64,000 bases of DNA from Prinia subflava (GCF_021018805.1 NC_086283.1:56100705-56164704); one strand, 5' to 3'. Shown: positions 41,180-50,900, counted from the stretch's first letter. Notes: generated by a model from the sequence alone, not told the origin. Program-made: numbers and translations.

Positions 41180-44100
41180 TAAATTAAAATAGCTGTATTC
41201 AAAGTGCCAGAAACGGAAAGTTACTTCTGGAACACACATAAGATGGGGTGTTTGGAGATGACTTCCAGTTGTACTAACATATTTCCAAATAATTCTAATG
41301 ATGGTCAACTAGGATTTTGTTCCCCAAACAGAAAACTTCTATACCAGACATTGTATAGGACTGTCTAGTCTTTACATATCATCTTTGCCACCTGTCAGGA
41401 AGGCAAAACCCTCTTGGAAGAGCTATAATTTGTATTTTTCTAGAGATACCTCGCTTGTATGTGCACTTCATTTAGAAAAGCAATTACACTAAAGCTACTT
41501 GGCTATTTTGGGAGAAATGTCTCCTCATACAAAATTTGGCAAGTTCCATCTGTGTTGTCTACATTGCTTGTATACAAATGTTCGCCTTTGCTAATTATTT
41601 GGCTCCTACTGGGAAAAAATATCTCTAATTGATCAAGATGGATACATTTTTCCACTTCTGTTTGCTTTTCTTCTCCTACTACTTTTAAAGCATTATGTAA
41701 CAAAAATTTCTGAAATTGTTACTTTATATTCACATGAATATATAAGTCAGTTACATATTTTGAGAAAGCAAGGAAAATGTGTTTTGAACCACTGTCCTAG
41801 GCTTCTAGTTGCACAAAGGTTTTTTATGTTATTTTCTAGCAGAGAGATCATGCAGGCTGTTGGCAAGGACACAATCCCACGCTGATGAAAGGAATACATT
41901 AGATTATGAGATCAGTTTGTACTGAACAGAAAGTTACTCAGAAAGAAAACTCCATTAAATGGTCCTTACATAACTTTGATGTGTATGCTGGCTAATATGC
42001 TCAGGAAGTTATGTCAAGTGCAAACTCTTCCCCACACTGTCTGGCATCAGAAAATAATTGTTACTTGTACTTGATCCCCCAAGTGACTCAGCATGGCTTC
42101 TCACAAAGTAATAATAGTAGAAAAGTCAGCTATGGCTCAGCATCACTGCTGGAAGCGCCACTGAAGGTGGTAAAGGCAATAAAATATAAACCACCTTGCA
42201 AATCACAGTCAGCTCTTTTCTCACTCAAAGACCATCTGGGACGAGACACAGACTAGAGTAAGAGCAAGTGATCAAAGAGATACGGTGTCTAACAGAGCAG
42301 GTATCCTCCACAGGTTTTCTACTCTCCCCTTCTACTAAATGTTTTGGTTTCAATAGCTTTTTATTCCAAATGGATAAGAAATGGTTGTTTCAATAGAATC
42401 CATTCTTATCTCACTCAGTGACTAACATGACAGATAAGACTTCTACTTGTATGTAACATCAAATTACTTTAATTTACAAACACTAAAAATTACTTTGCTT
42501 ATTTCCTTTCCCTGGAATGTAGACATGCTTCTGTCTAGCTCAGAATACACTCAGCAGCATCAAGCACTGCTAGTGCCTCAAAAGGAAGGAATCCTGGCCA
42601 GAAAAGTGCAATACAGCTAGGAGACGTACCTCTGTACAGAACTGCAAAATCACAACATGGCTGTGAATAGAAGGGGCCTCTGGAAGTCACCTCAGTCCGA
42701 TCTCCCTGCTAAAGCAGAGCTACGTAGAGCAGGCTGCCCACACGTGTCCATGCAGCATGTACACTCCCTTAATAACCTTTGTTATCAGGACTGATGTAAA
42801 TCCATCTCATGGAGTTTAGAAAGCAATCCTTTGACAGCTGAATCCTTGCATCTGAAGTCATGATGTCAATCTGGGATGTCCTACTCTGGGCTGAATTCTT
42901 CCCAGTAGGAACAGAGTAGAGATGCCCTGGCAAATAAATTCCATTTGTGCATTTCTGGTGGGTCACTAAACTGTACGTGTTGTGGTAGTATTGCTGTGGT
43001 ACTGCTATAGATACAATGATACAACAGATGCCATGTGATCCCTTCTTCAAGCAAGACTTCAATCAATAGAAATATTCTCCAAAAAGGACAGAGTGCCTTA
43101 AAAGACGTCTTCATTTTAAGCAGTGCCTTACCTCCTCTGTGTAACCAACAGCTTTTAAACAATTAAGAGTGGCATCGTCTGGTAACAAATGTTACCAGAA
43201 TCAACACCTTTTGAAAGAGAAGGGCATGCAGTTTCTTTCTTTCTCTTTTGCAAGTTCCTTATTGACAAGTTAGTTAACTACTGTTTTATTAAATATGCAC
43301 TTTGCAACTGTAGCTTTTGAATCTCTTTCAAGAAACATTCCCCAAAATGGGAGTGGTAGGAGAAAATGCTCCTGGGAATGGAAGTGTGAGGTTAAGTAAC
43401 AAATTAAAGCAAGAGCTAAATACTCTGGGAACACAGCAGACAAATGACAGTAGTTAAAGTAAAAAACTCTCTCACACAAAGGCAAATGGAATTACTGGAA
43501 AGGAACAGAAAGACTAAATATTGGCAAATAATAGAATCTGTATTTGCCTTTTAACCAGCCTGGAAGACAAAGAAATTTACTTGATTGAACTAAACTAATT
43601 AAAAGAGCATCAGTGTCATAGGAAAAAAAAGAAAAGATCAGACTTTGAGAGACAGCCATTTCATATAAGAAACCAACAAGAGGAAGAAACCTTGGAGTTT
43701 TTATAACATATGTGGGGCTTAAGAATAAAACATTCAGTTGCTGAGTTCACAGAATACATTAGCCAAAATCAAACCTACAAAACTTAAATACTACTGAAAC
43801 ACTCTGAACTAAAGTTAGAAAAAGCAATCCAAGCGTGAGAGAATTGTCAGACTAGAAGAAAGTCTGATTCCAGTGCTGAAGAAAAGACAAGCTAATACTA
43901 AGTGGATGGGGTTACCAACCACAATGGCTGAAAAATATGCAGACACACAACAAAAGTGAGGAGGAAAAAAAGATCACACAAGAGTAATCTTGTAAGAGGC
44001 ACTACAAAAAATGGAACAAGGTATGGAAAAAAATGCAACCATAAATCGTATCAAGCCTAACTGTATGGAGGTATCAGATCTGTAAAAAAATAAAAGTGTT

Positions 44101-47100
44101 TTTGAAAATGAGGTACAAAACAGCTTCAAGATGCAATCATCTCACACAAAGGGTGGCTACAGCACCATTCTGAACAGGGAAGATTTTGCCACAAACAATT
44201 ATCACTGGGAATTATTTCAGATAGCAGATGAGGATAGTTCCCTTCAGGATAAATGAAACCTTAATATTAACTACAGTTAAATAATAATACAGTAAGATAT
44301 AACAGTAGAACCTGTATACAGGTTCCTGTTCTAATGTGCTATTACAGACAAGAATTTCAAGAGCAAATTTGGTCTTGCTGAGCAGAGGGAGTCAAATTGT
44401 TAAGTGGATAATTTCTGTTGTGCTGCAGTCTATGAATAAGACCAAAGGTCATCCAAAACACTGAAGCTATATTTTGTAACTATTGCAAGAAATAGAATTG
44501 CTAGGTTAACCTGCATTTCTTTGTGGAGGGTGAAAAACCTACATACTTTTTAACATAATTTCTCTATCCAGAAATACTGCTATTACATACTATTCTCTGA
44601 TTTTAAAAAAGTCTTAATTGCTAGACACAATGCCTGTCTACGGCAATGACAGATATTAGACCACAAGCTGATTTGATTTAGTGTAAGTACTTTGAAAAAA
44701 AATACACCATGTTCAACCTATCCACACAAGAGGAAAATGGTGCCACAAGAGGAAAATGAGCAACATATGTCTATTCATGAGTAAAAATCCCTTGATACTA
44801 ACAGTGGATGAAAAGATGTTTAATAGACCTCTAAGAATGATATAACTGAACGTGTAATGCCAGTGTTAAACATTGTTCTGTAACTTTTATAAACATTAGG
44901 GGGAAATTATTATCTATAATAATTAGGTACAATATGTTTCTTTAAGAGTGCCATGAGTTAAGCCTCATAGCCACTGCTCTGTGTATAAACTTTCAGCTGC
45001 TAAATCTGGACTCCTTTGGAGAGGCTCCTGTACAATGTGGTCAACAGCTGAGGACCTAGCCACTTTAAATTCTTTCACAGATAAAAATAAAAAAGAGCTT
45101 TTAAGTCCTGAAGAAAGGTATTGAGAAGGCTCATGAGACTGACAGACTCACAGTAGAGACTAAAAGCCATTAATAAAGAACCCCAAAATGTAAAATACCA
45201 TCTGAGAGACTAATTTGTTGGTATTTCTGTTGTAGCAGCTGTCTGCACACAGCTCTTCCCTTGTGAGCAGAGGCAGACTCCCAGAAGAACCTAGTTCAAC
45301 AAAGTTGCTTTTACTATCAGCTCCTGGTAGCAAATTAAGAGTGGAGAAACACAATTCCCGGCCGTGCTCTGCAAACACTTTTTTCAGCCATTAGTTACCT
45401 CTAATTTAAATAAAAACTTCTCTCAGATACAAGCTTTGCTCCAATGTTTCTCCCTTACCACAGTCAATGATCAGGAAGTTCCTGAACATTAATTCCCTTC
45501 CTCAATCCATACACTCAAAAGTACAGGTTCATAAGAAGGAGCTATACAAGTTTTTTAAATTAAGTAAGAAGGCAAAATGAAAAGCTATCAGTTCAGAAGC
45601 CTGGTTATCACATATTTGCATTATATTTAATTTTTTTTTGTTACATTGGTTTATTTTAATTATCAAACATCTTAAACCAGCAAACCATGTAGAATCAGAA
45701 TGACAAGACCTATAACTTAAAAATGTGCAAGGGAAAAATCTTACGTGCATTTTTGAAAACACAACTTGGTAGAAAACAGATGGAAGAAAATTCTATTATT
45801 TAGGTATCATGGGTGTAAAACCCCACAACTTGAGTAACAGGAGTAAAGCAAGAAGGTGTGCAACAGAAAAAAAGGCAAAGGAGATTTGAAACAATACTGC
45901 AGAGAGGTGTGACAACCTTAATGTGCAATATTTTGATATATTTTCTTCCAATCAATTGTCAAGCTTCTGCAGGGTCTTCAAGCATTGCAGACTCATTTTC
46001 ACTTATGACCATAAGTGCTGTGGCAAGTTTATGTTTTGTCTCTGTCTTCAGTTTATACATCTATCTAATTAAGCCAAATTTGAACATACAATGCCCAGGA
46101 TGCCTACAAGAAGATTTTAAATTCTTTTGACGCATTTAATAAAAATGCAGTACTCCAGAAAGTTGCACCACACACACTACCATCCCTGTTCAAATATAAA
46201 AATTTCTTCTACAATCCAACACCAACAGTAAGTTTGTTATTATGAATCAACCTCCTATGTACTCTACTCCCTAAACTTTATTGTTGGAAAACTGTTGTAC
46301 CTCTGCAAGCAGTTGAACAGCAGAGGATGTACAGTCCAAGCTTAGACCTTCTAGTTTTGCAGTGTGCTTGATGAGTAGAAACATGGGGAGATAGTACAAG
46401 AGAATAAAGTACATGACTTAAATAGGATTAAATCGGACTGTGTGAGAAGTAATGGAAAATTATTCTTAATAGGTAATTTTAATGCTTTCAGAAAGACTTT
46501 AAGCTTCTGCTGAAGCAATTAGACACTTGGAACAGGCTGTACTTAGACGTTGAAAACTCTCCTTCAGTACACATTTTTAAAGAAAAGGTTAAATGGATGT
46601 TCACAAAGCATGGATATAATTGATTCTGCCTGAGAGGATGAAGCCTTACAACATCTGGAAGCCCACCACCCCCCCCCCCCCCCCCAGCCCTGCATTTCTT
46701 TCATTCTCCGAACATCTGTAAATCGTGTTTCCGATAAATGATCTGGAGGTCCAGATATGTGGGAGATGTGAGATTAAAAGCTTTGGATGTAGGAATGAGG
46801 AGTATACCCTACCTGCTCCCACAACCAGTATCTTGGGCTCACAGCTACTGACACAGTGCAGGAGAGATCTGAAGCGGACATTGAAGTTGAGGAACGCCAC
46901 CACACAGCCCAGCTTGGCCAGTCCGAACCACACGTGGATGAAGTCTGGCTCGTTCCCCATCAGCAAGGCCACCGTGTCTCCCTTCTTCAGAGCCTCGTGC
47001 TGCAGGAAGACCTGTGCTATCCTGTTACTCCTGCGGTCCACATCCCCGTAGGTGTGAACAGTCCCTTCGTAGATGAGGAACGGCTTGTGCGGCTGCTTCT

Positions 47101-47326
47101 CCGCCAGGTTCACAAACTTGTCCAGGACGGTGACAACCCTCCCTTGCCGCCGGTACATCTCCACTCTCAGCCCATAGGTCAACACTTTGAGCAGGTATCT
47201 CAGGTCGGCCCAGAAGTAGGGGAAGAGGAGTTTCTGGATGAAGTGCAAGGAAAGAATCCCGACAGCAGCCCCCGGTACCCAAGAGGGCGGCACTGGGAGC
47301 GGGTAAAGGTCGTCCCAGCCACGCAT
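11279..47326 (-). CDS. SLC27A6: Fatty acid transport protein 6 / acyl-CoA synthetase, 10 coding exons
   Basis: SLC27 family member: an integral membrane protein that takes up long-chain fatty acids and activates them to acyl-CoA with ATP. Human FATP6 is chiefly cardiac. Coding exons, in transcription order: 47326-46813, 38970-38764, 36700-36542, 35496-35372, 25089-24895, 18367-18277, 16486-16288, 15725-15628, 13680-13550, 11455-11279. Total 1896 bases, 631 residues plus TAA; human is 619 by memory, the excess being mostly N-terminal. Seen: hydrophobic segment at about residues 17-38; P-loop F-T-S-G-T-T-G-L-P-K at 235-244; Y-G-A-T-E-G-N at 373-379; T-G-D at 474-476; [13 protein letters not shown] at 490-502, then V-A-T-T-E-V. 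No frameshift or stop. FATP6 is preferred over FATP2 because of exon 1 blocks such as V-T-V-L-D-K-F and [17 protein letters not shown]. Confidence 0.95.
11456..13549 (-). other. SLC27A6: SLC27A6 intron 9 (2.1 kb)
   Basis: GT-AG. Contains a GTTTT-repeat stretch near 12795-12825; no named mobile element and no supported coding frame. Confidence 0.85.
13550..13680 (-). CDS. SLC27A6: SLC27A6 coding exon 9 (residues 530-573)
   Basis: 131 bases; acceptor CATGCAG|AT, donor GTCCAG|GTAAGC. Encodes [13 protein letters not shown], a conserved part of the C-terminal subdomain, and [14 protein letters not shown]. Ends in phase 0. Confidence 0.95.
13681..15627 (-). other. SLC27A6: SLC27A6 intron 8 (1.9 kb)
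   Basis: GT-AG. More than a quarter of it is the LTR at 14488-15053; nothing else recognised. Confidence 0.85.
14488..15053 (-). mobile_element. Old ERV LTR copy in intron 8
   Basis: Same LTR family as the copy at 1-446. Shared plus-strand landmarks are CACTTTGGTCAGTTTCAGACC, a TTGGTACTATGCAAACTCTGGTCAG block, TTATCAACACTGTTTTAGCC and TTTTTATCCCAGTGAGACCAAGCA at the end. The low-coordinate end TGTGGTGGGTTTA gives TAAACCCACCACA on the minus strand, a CA end. No target-site duplication is evident and divergence is high, so it is an older insertion. Lies in sense orientation in SLC27A6 intron 8. Confidence 0.72.
15628..15725 (-). CDS. SLC27A6: SLC27A6 coding exon 8 (residues 497-529, first base of 530)
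   Basis: 98 bases; acceptor CATTTTAG|A, donor GTGCCAG|GTAAAAG. Encodes [14 protein letters not shown] at 498-511, the FATP/VLACS signature, then [13 protein letters not shown]. Spliced to exon 9 it gives P-V-P-D-H-E-G, closer to FATP2 than to the human FATP6 sequence as I remember it. Confidence 0.94.
15726..16287 (-). other. SLC27A6: SLC27A6 intron 7 (0.56 kb)
   Basis: GT-AG; shortest intron. The 65-codon minus-strand frame at 15935-16132 lies inside it but lacks a family match and flanking splice sites in phase. Confidence 0.85.
16288..16486 (-). CDS. SLC27A6: SLC27A6 coding exon 7 (residues 431-496, two bases of 497)
   Basis: 199 bases; acceptor CTGTATAG|GT, donor CCTTCAG|GTACAG. Encodes [20 protein letters not shown], then [14 protein letters not shown], with the catalytic-core Asp of T-G-D at 476, and [10 protein letters not shown]. 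The second split codon completes Arg497 in the adjoining exon. Confidence 0.95.
16487..18276 (-). other. SLC27A6: SLC27A6 intron 6 (1.8 kb)
   Basis: GT-AG. Contains the SINE at 16845-16983. The 117-codon plus-strand frame at 17447-17800 resembles no protein I know. Confidence 0.85.
16845..16983 (+). mobile_element. tRNA-Ile-headed, CR1-tailed SINE (TguSINE1 type)
   Basis: The head resembles tRNA-Ile: D-arm/A-box region CCTCAGCTGGTTGG, an anticodon stem-loop TGGTG-TTAATAA-CACCG (16872-16888) with anticodon AAT, and a B-box-like GGTTTTATCCC (16897-16907). The tail, TTGACTAGATCTTTGTGGGTCCCTTCCAACTCAG followed by TTCTGTGATTCTGT, is the CR1 3' end, which would let CR1 reverse transcriptase mobilise it. 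The tRNA part has lost its 3' acceptor half, so it is a SINE and not a tRNA gene. Antisense to SLC27A6 in intron 6. Family name from memory. Confidence 0.85.
18277..18367 (-). CDS. SLC27A6: SLC27A6 coding exon 6 (residues 401-430, first base of 431)
   Basis: The smallest coding exon, 91 bases; acceptor CCCTTTTTTAG|CTT, donor AAGAAAG|GTAAGT. Encodes [20 protein letters not shown], which matches the F-D-L-I-K-Y-D segment of the family, then G-W-C and V-K-K-G. Confidence 0.93.
18941..18960. repeat. T20 homopolymer after a TTC-rich stretch
   Basis: Intron 5; preceded by CTT-type units from about 18926. Confidence 0.9.
20308..20336 (+). mobile_element. Remnant of a CR1-type 3' tail
   Basis: CCAAGCTAAATCATTCTGTGATTCTA resembles the last bases of CR1 and of CR1-tailed SINEs. 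The sequence before it is too diverged to assign, so only the tail is called. Confidence 0.5.
21549..21569. repeat. T21 homopolymer
   Basis: Uninterrupted run in intron 5; A21 in the transcript. Confidence 0.95.
24895..25089 (-). CDS. SLC27A6: SLC27A6 coding exon 5 (residues 336-400)
   Basis: 195 bases, exactly 65 codons, phase 0 at both ends; acceptor TTTTTTAACAG|AAG, donor TATAAG|GTGACT. Open from end to end. Carries V-R-L-A-V-G-N-G at 344-351 and the adenylate-forming motif E-F-Y-G-A-T-E-G-N at 371-379, followed by F-M-N-H-T-G-K-I-G. By memory the human protein has A-A-T-E-S-S here, so the bird motif is closer to FATP2 and other family members. Confidence 0.95.
26174..26195. repeat. C4-T-C4-T-C12 tract (G-quadruplex motif on the gene strand)
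   Basis: On the minus strand this reads G12-A-G4-A-G4, which satisfies the four-G-run pattern for an intramolecular quadruplex with single-base loops. Within intron 4, so present in the pre-mRNA. Confidence 0.85.
28924..28974. repeat. Short imperfect tandem repeat, about 3 units
   Basis: Three successive units ending in TGCAGGAGAG or TGCAGGAGG with spacing growing from 13 to 17 to 21 bases by insertion of GATGG-type segments. Local expansion in intron 4. Confidence 0.75.
35372..35496 (-). CDS. SLC27A6: SLC27A6 coding exon 4 (residues 294-335)
   Basis: 125 bases, acceptor CATGAAG|GT, donor CCCGTG|GTAAGT. Encodes the stretch [13 protein letters not shown] and [10 protein letters not shown], strongly conserved in FATPs. 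Ends in phase 0. Confidence 0.95.
35497..36541 (-). other. SLC27A6: SLC27A6 intron 3 (1.0 kb)
   Basis: GT-AG; nothing recognised inside. Confidence 0.85.
36542..36700 (-). CDS. SLC27A6: SLC27A6 coding exon 3 (residues 241-294)
   Basis: 159 bases, acceptor TATCACAG|GT, donor AATTGG|GTAAGG. Opens with L-P-K-A-A-V-I-S, completing the P-loop, and carries [10 protein letters not shown] at 273-282, a well-conserved acyl-CoA synthetase segment. Phase 1 at both ends, like exon 2, so exons 2 and 3 could be skipped without shifting frame. Confidence 0.95.
36701..38763 (-). other. SLC27A6: SLC27A6 intron 2 (2.1 kb)
   Basis: GT-AG. AT-rich; no repeat or coding element recognised. The plus-strand frame at 37496-37732 is not supported. 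Confidence 0.85.
38764..38970 (-). CDS. SLC27A6: SLC27A6 coding exon 2 (residues 172-241)
   Basis: 207 bases. Acceptor TTTTTAAG|AT and donor AACAACAG|GTACAG. The split codon G|AT gives Asp172, followed by [10 protein letters not shown]. Ends in the ATP/AMP-binding P-loop (Y-I-F-T-S-G-T-T-G), so the intron falls inside this motif, after the first base of Gly241. Confidence 0.95.
41151..41177. repeat. A27 homopolymer
   Basis: Uninterrupted run of 27 A on the plus strand in intron 1, with no clear adjoining retroelement. Confidence 0.95.
42643..42760 (-). mobile_element. CR1 LINE 3' fragment
   Basis: Plus-strand blocks AAAATCACAACATGGCTG, AAGGGGCCTCTGGAAGTCACC and CTCCCTGCTAAAGCAGAGC, then GAGCAGGCTGCCCA, correspond to the reverse complement of the CR1 3' end (a variant with the CTCTGGAGATCATC and TGCTCAAGCAGG type blocks). 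Diverged and short; lies in intron 1 in the same orientation as the gene. Confidence 0.75.
46490..46640 (+). mobile_element. Old CR1/L3-like LINE fragment
   Basis: The order of blocks ACACTTGGAACAGGCTG, GAAAACTCTCCTTCA, TTTTTAAAGAAAAGGTTA and ATAATTGATTCTGCCTGAG follows the 3' part of ancient amniote CR1/L3-type elements, but the copy is strongly diverged. Lies in intron 1 just downstream of exon 1, antisense to the gene. Confidence 0.5.
46669..46685. repeat. C17 homopolymer (G17 in the SLC27A6 transcript)
   Basis: Seventeen uninterrupted C on the plus strand, starting 127 bases into intron 1 as read on the gene strand. Length in such runs is unreliable in most assemblies. Confidence 0.95.
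46813..47326 (-). CDS. SLC27A6: SLC27A6 coding exon 1 (residues 1-171 and first base of 172)
   Basis: I chose the ATG at 47326-47324, which has G at -3; it gives a short leader (M-R-G-W-D-D) before the conserved [13 protein letters not shown] segment, matching the human start region with about 11 extra residues. Donor CAG|GTAGGG at 46812. Encodes the membrane anchor and the N-terminal adenylation subdomain up to V-V-G-A. The frame stays open upstream to another ATG at 47494, which would add 56 Arg/Pro-rich residues. The 5' UTR boundary and any upstream non-coding exon cannot be seen. Confidence 0.9.
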
Positions 47327-47960
47327 CTCCCCACAGCCGGGCCGCCGGGCACACGGCCGGGCAAGGAGGCCAAGACCAGCACGGGCTGAGGCTCTTCCCG
47401 CCCTCTCCTCTTCCACAGAGGGACGCCCGGGCCAACGCCGCTCAGGAGCAAGGGGGACAGGGATCTCCGACGGCGTCCGCCTCCGCCCCGGCACTGCCCG
47501 GCACGGCCGGAGCCCCCGCCCGCCTCAGCCTCGCCGCACCTGCGGGACGGCCCGGCGGGAGCGGGCCCGGAGCGCCGGCGCTGCCCGCGCACGGCCGAGG
47601 CCGGGCACCTTCTCCCCCCGGCCCCGGGACTCACGGACAGCGCCGGGCTGCTGCTGCCGGCGAGGCGGCGGCGGCCGCTCCCTGAGCCGGTTGCATAAGG
47701 CGCGATCTCCCGCTCACCCCGCCCGGCGGCCGCAGCCCGGGGGTGGCTCCCGGGGAAGGCGGCGGCGGCCGAGCGCAGGAAGCCTCGCCCCGGGCCGAGG
47801 CGGCGGCTCGGCGAGCTCCGGGCGCGGTCCCGGGGAGGCGGTGGGAGGCGCTGGGGGCAGGTGGCTCCCGCCGGCCCGGCCCGGCCCGCCCCGCCCAGTC
47901 AGGGACCCGCCGGGCCCGCAGCTCGGCCCCGCCCTCAGGCTTGGCCCCAAAGGAGTGGAG
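47030..47960 (-). promoter_or_regulatory. SLC27A6: CpG island, probable SLC27A6 promoter
   Basis: An abrupt change from AT-rich surroundings to very GC- and CpG-rich sequence, covering the 5' half of exon 1 and about 630 bases upstream. Contains consensus GC boxes (CCCCGCCC) at 47717-47724, 47889-47896 and 47927-47934 and no evident TATA box. This is the standard architecture of a dispersed vertebrate promoter. The start site cannot be fixed from sequence. Open frames of 80-144 codons on both strands here reflect lack of stops in GC-rich DNA. Confidence 0.85.
47889..47934. promoter_or_regulatory. Paired Sp1-type GC boxes
   Basis: Two CCCCGCCC octamers at 47889-47896 and 47927-47934, 38 bases apart, at the outer edge of the CpG island. 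Confidence 0.55.
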
Positions 47961-50900
47961 GAGACGGAAGAGACGCTTGAAGAGTTGAGCTGTATTCCCA
48001 ACTCCCTTAAGTACTGCTTCTTTTTATTTTCTGTTTTACCACTAAAATCGAGGCCTGATTAGATTAGGAATGTATAGACACGGGTATTGTATATGAACGT
48101 TGACTGGACATTTACTGGAAACAAATTCAACCAAATTAAATAGTGCAAAACTAGATTATGAGCAGATTTCATGCCTCTTTAAAGGCGATACTGTCAGTAG
48201 GGTGACAGGTTTTTACTGATACTGTAGTGTTCCTTACTTAGAAAGTTCAGTGGGTGTGTATGTCTGTCCTAGCTAGGTGGACATTTACAGGAAGAAAGAA
48301 ATAATTAGGTTTTCAGCTGATGAGAATCACTTCTTCCAGAGAGACATTCTGTGAGTTCTAGGTTACTTTTCTTAGGTGGAGATAACGTAAAGGGGCAGTA
48401 TTTAAAATTTCTTAAAGGTAACTAACAGCTAGATTAAATGCTGCATTAACCTTTGTTTAACTTACAAAAACTCACTCAGCTATTTGACTGACTGGAGTTT
48501 GGCTGTTGTTAACTGCTACAGAAATGTGCATTAATGATGTATAAAGGCCGTGACTCATAAGGAAGATGCATACTTTTGTGTTGATTTGAAGGAAGATAGA
48601 GGTTGACAGACACTCTTGTTTGCAAAGATTGCTTTGAAGAAGGCAGAAAGAAAGTGGAAGGCATGGCAGGTCAGGTCCAAGGAAAGCTCTGGGCATATGG
48701 ATGAGAGCAAGAGGAAAAGCAACAGGTAACTGATGGCCCACAAAAGTAAGATACATACAGAATGGGCTGGAGATAAGAGAGACATATTTTAAATATTCTT
48801 GGCCGTGAGCTAAAAATCAGCCAGGCAATATTGCATTTTCTAAAGTGACTAATGATTAGTATGTCACCACATGTCATGAGAACAGGGAGGAAGAATTTTA
48901 AAGCTTAGATGTTATCAGTGCTGCTAATCCTCAAGAACTGAAATGATGAGTAAAACCTTAACATAAAGATTCTGGTATTCTGAAATGTGCAGTTATAAAG
49001 CAAAATTGTAGGTTTGTAGTCTCTGAATTTTCCCTTTTCCTGTTAATTCTACATAGAAATTATATTGATCCTCTCTACTCGGTGTCCAAGTTTCTTGTAA
49101 ACATGAGCAATAACTTACTTCATATATCCTCCTGAAGGGAGACAGGACAATTCTCTAATGCATGAGTTATTTTCCAGTAATGTTCTCGTCTGTTACAGAA
49201 ATGGGTAAGATGAGCCAAGAAGTATCAATAGGCAATGGAAAAGTCACATTACTCAGATGAAGCCATGCTGGAATTGGATTCAAGCCCTGCCTGTGCCAGA
49301 CATTCGGGACATTGGATTAATCTCTTACAAAGTCCCCAAAGTGGGTTATTTAGTCAAGCCACATGCTTAACCTTACACCTTGAGGCCCTCTAAATCTCTT
49401 GGTTTCATGGTTACATGAGCCACTATAGCTTAAGACACAATGATCTGCAGTTTCTATTCTATGCTAAGTGAAATGGCAGCTCTTCTAGCACCTAAAGTTA
49501 GGAGGTAGGTTAGGAATTAGTTAAATTCACCTTCAATATTTTTTCTCTCTATAGTTTCGGTTCTTAATCCAATGGAAATACATGAACATTTGTAATTTTT
49601 TTTAAGTAAACAGCATAGAATTTGAATATTCAAATTAATTTCTTTTCTTGTTAACTAGTTAATATTAGCCATGAAGTTGAATTATCTGCATGCAAGGGTT
49701 GTTGAGTGTAACATATGAACAGTAAAGAGAACATGAGCTGCCATATGCATTGAATAAGTTGTTGGAAAACACAATTGTTTGGGAAAAATGTATCTTATTA
49801 TGAGAATAAAATTACTAACATAGCACGTACTTTCAAGTGGTACATCCATAGTGTGAAGAAACTTTAATTAAAACTATTCCAAAGGTTAACTCAAAAAAAT
49901 CCTCCAGAAAGTTCTTGTACTTTAAATGTAGTGATATTAGTTTTAAAGTAAATAAAACCCCAAAGGTATAGCAAGAAATTACCTGTTTATCAGGTTCTTC
50001 TTAAATGTTATGAGCTGGAATCCAATTTACTTTTGACATTATGTTGGACGCATAAGCTCATACCACAGATAAACCATGGAGCCCTGAATTATTTAGTACA
50101 CTGTAATTATTCTGCTCAATTTTGCTTCTACTGAAAACATTTTGATGCCTGAGAGTATGCTATGATCCAATAGTGAAATAAAAGGAGTTTAATTTTCTAC
50201 TGCTGGAACTCATATGTGAGAATTTTTTTAAATGTGGTTAGATAAAGCATTTCCCTGTACCAAAATCTCAATATTGCAAGAAAATGTGCAGATATAGTAT
50301 AATATGCTGATTCAGAAATGCTTCTGTAGCTTAAGACACCTGTGATTTTGATGTTGCCATTTTGACGAGTGCCTTTTAATATCCATGTAACACAATATGG
50401 TACTGTATATACATTTTATTAACTCTGAATCTGGCTAATATGCCCATGGGAATTTGCTTGTGCTATTTTAGTGACATAAATATCAGTTTGGGAGGCAGGG
50501 GGAGCTATTTTAAATAAGTTCTGGGTTTTGTTTGTTTGTTTGTTTTAATATAGGGAGTTTTGGGGTCCCCTTCAGGGGAAATAATAGCATAAATTCTGAA
50601 GTGTCATCCATTTTCTAATTTCTTATTAAAGTAATTTTAAAGCAGTGACTTTTTTTCATCTAAAATAGAAGTTTTGAAATTTACAGCAGAATAGATTAAA
50701 TAGAAATTCCTACAAGAAAAAAAGTCTATGACTCAAAGAGAGATTCCTAGCTCTTCAGAGCGTAAGAATGCTGTAATATGGAAGAGGAAGAAAATAGCAT
50801 ATTCTGAATATTGTCTTGCAGATTTTCCACCATTATTGAATTCTTCCTTTTCTATATCTCAAAATAAATATATTTAAAATATAAATTCTATTTTAAAATA

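Larger units (their letters stand above)
38971..46812 (-). other. SLC27A6: SLC27A6 intron 1 (7.8 kb)
   Basis: GT-AG intron. Contains the L3-like fragment and C17 run near the donor, a CR1 fragment at 42643-42760, an A27 run at 41151-41177, and a near-duplicate of about 19 bases (CACAAGAGGAAAATG twice) near 44725-44760. No further exon recognised. Confidence 0.85.

Noticed and set aside
46856..47389. 177-codon plus-strand frame opposite exon 1
   Set aside because: Shadow of the GC-rich SLC27A6 exon; the minus-strand frame has clear family motifs and this one has none.
47691..48062. 123-codon plus-strand frame beginning in the CpG island
   Set aside because: Pro/Gly/Arg-rich translation typical of CpG islands; no conserved motif or splice context to support a gene.
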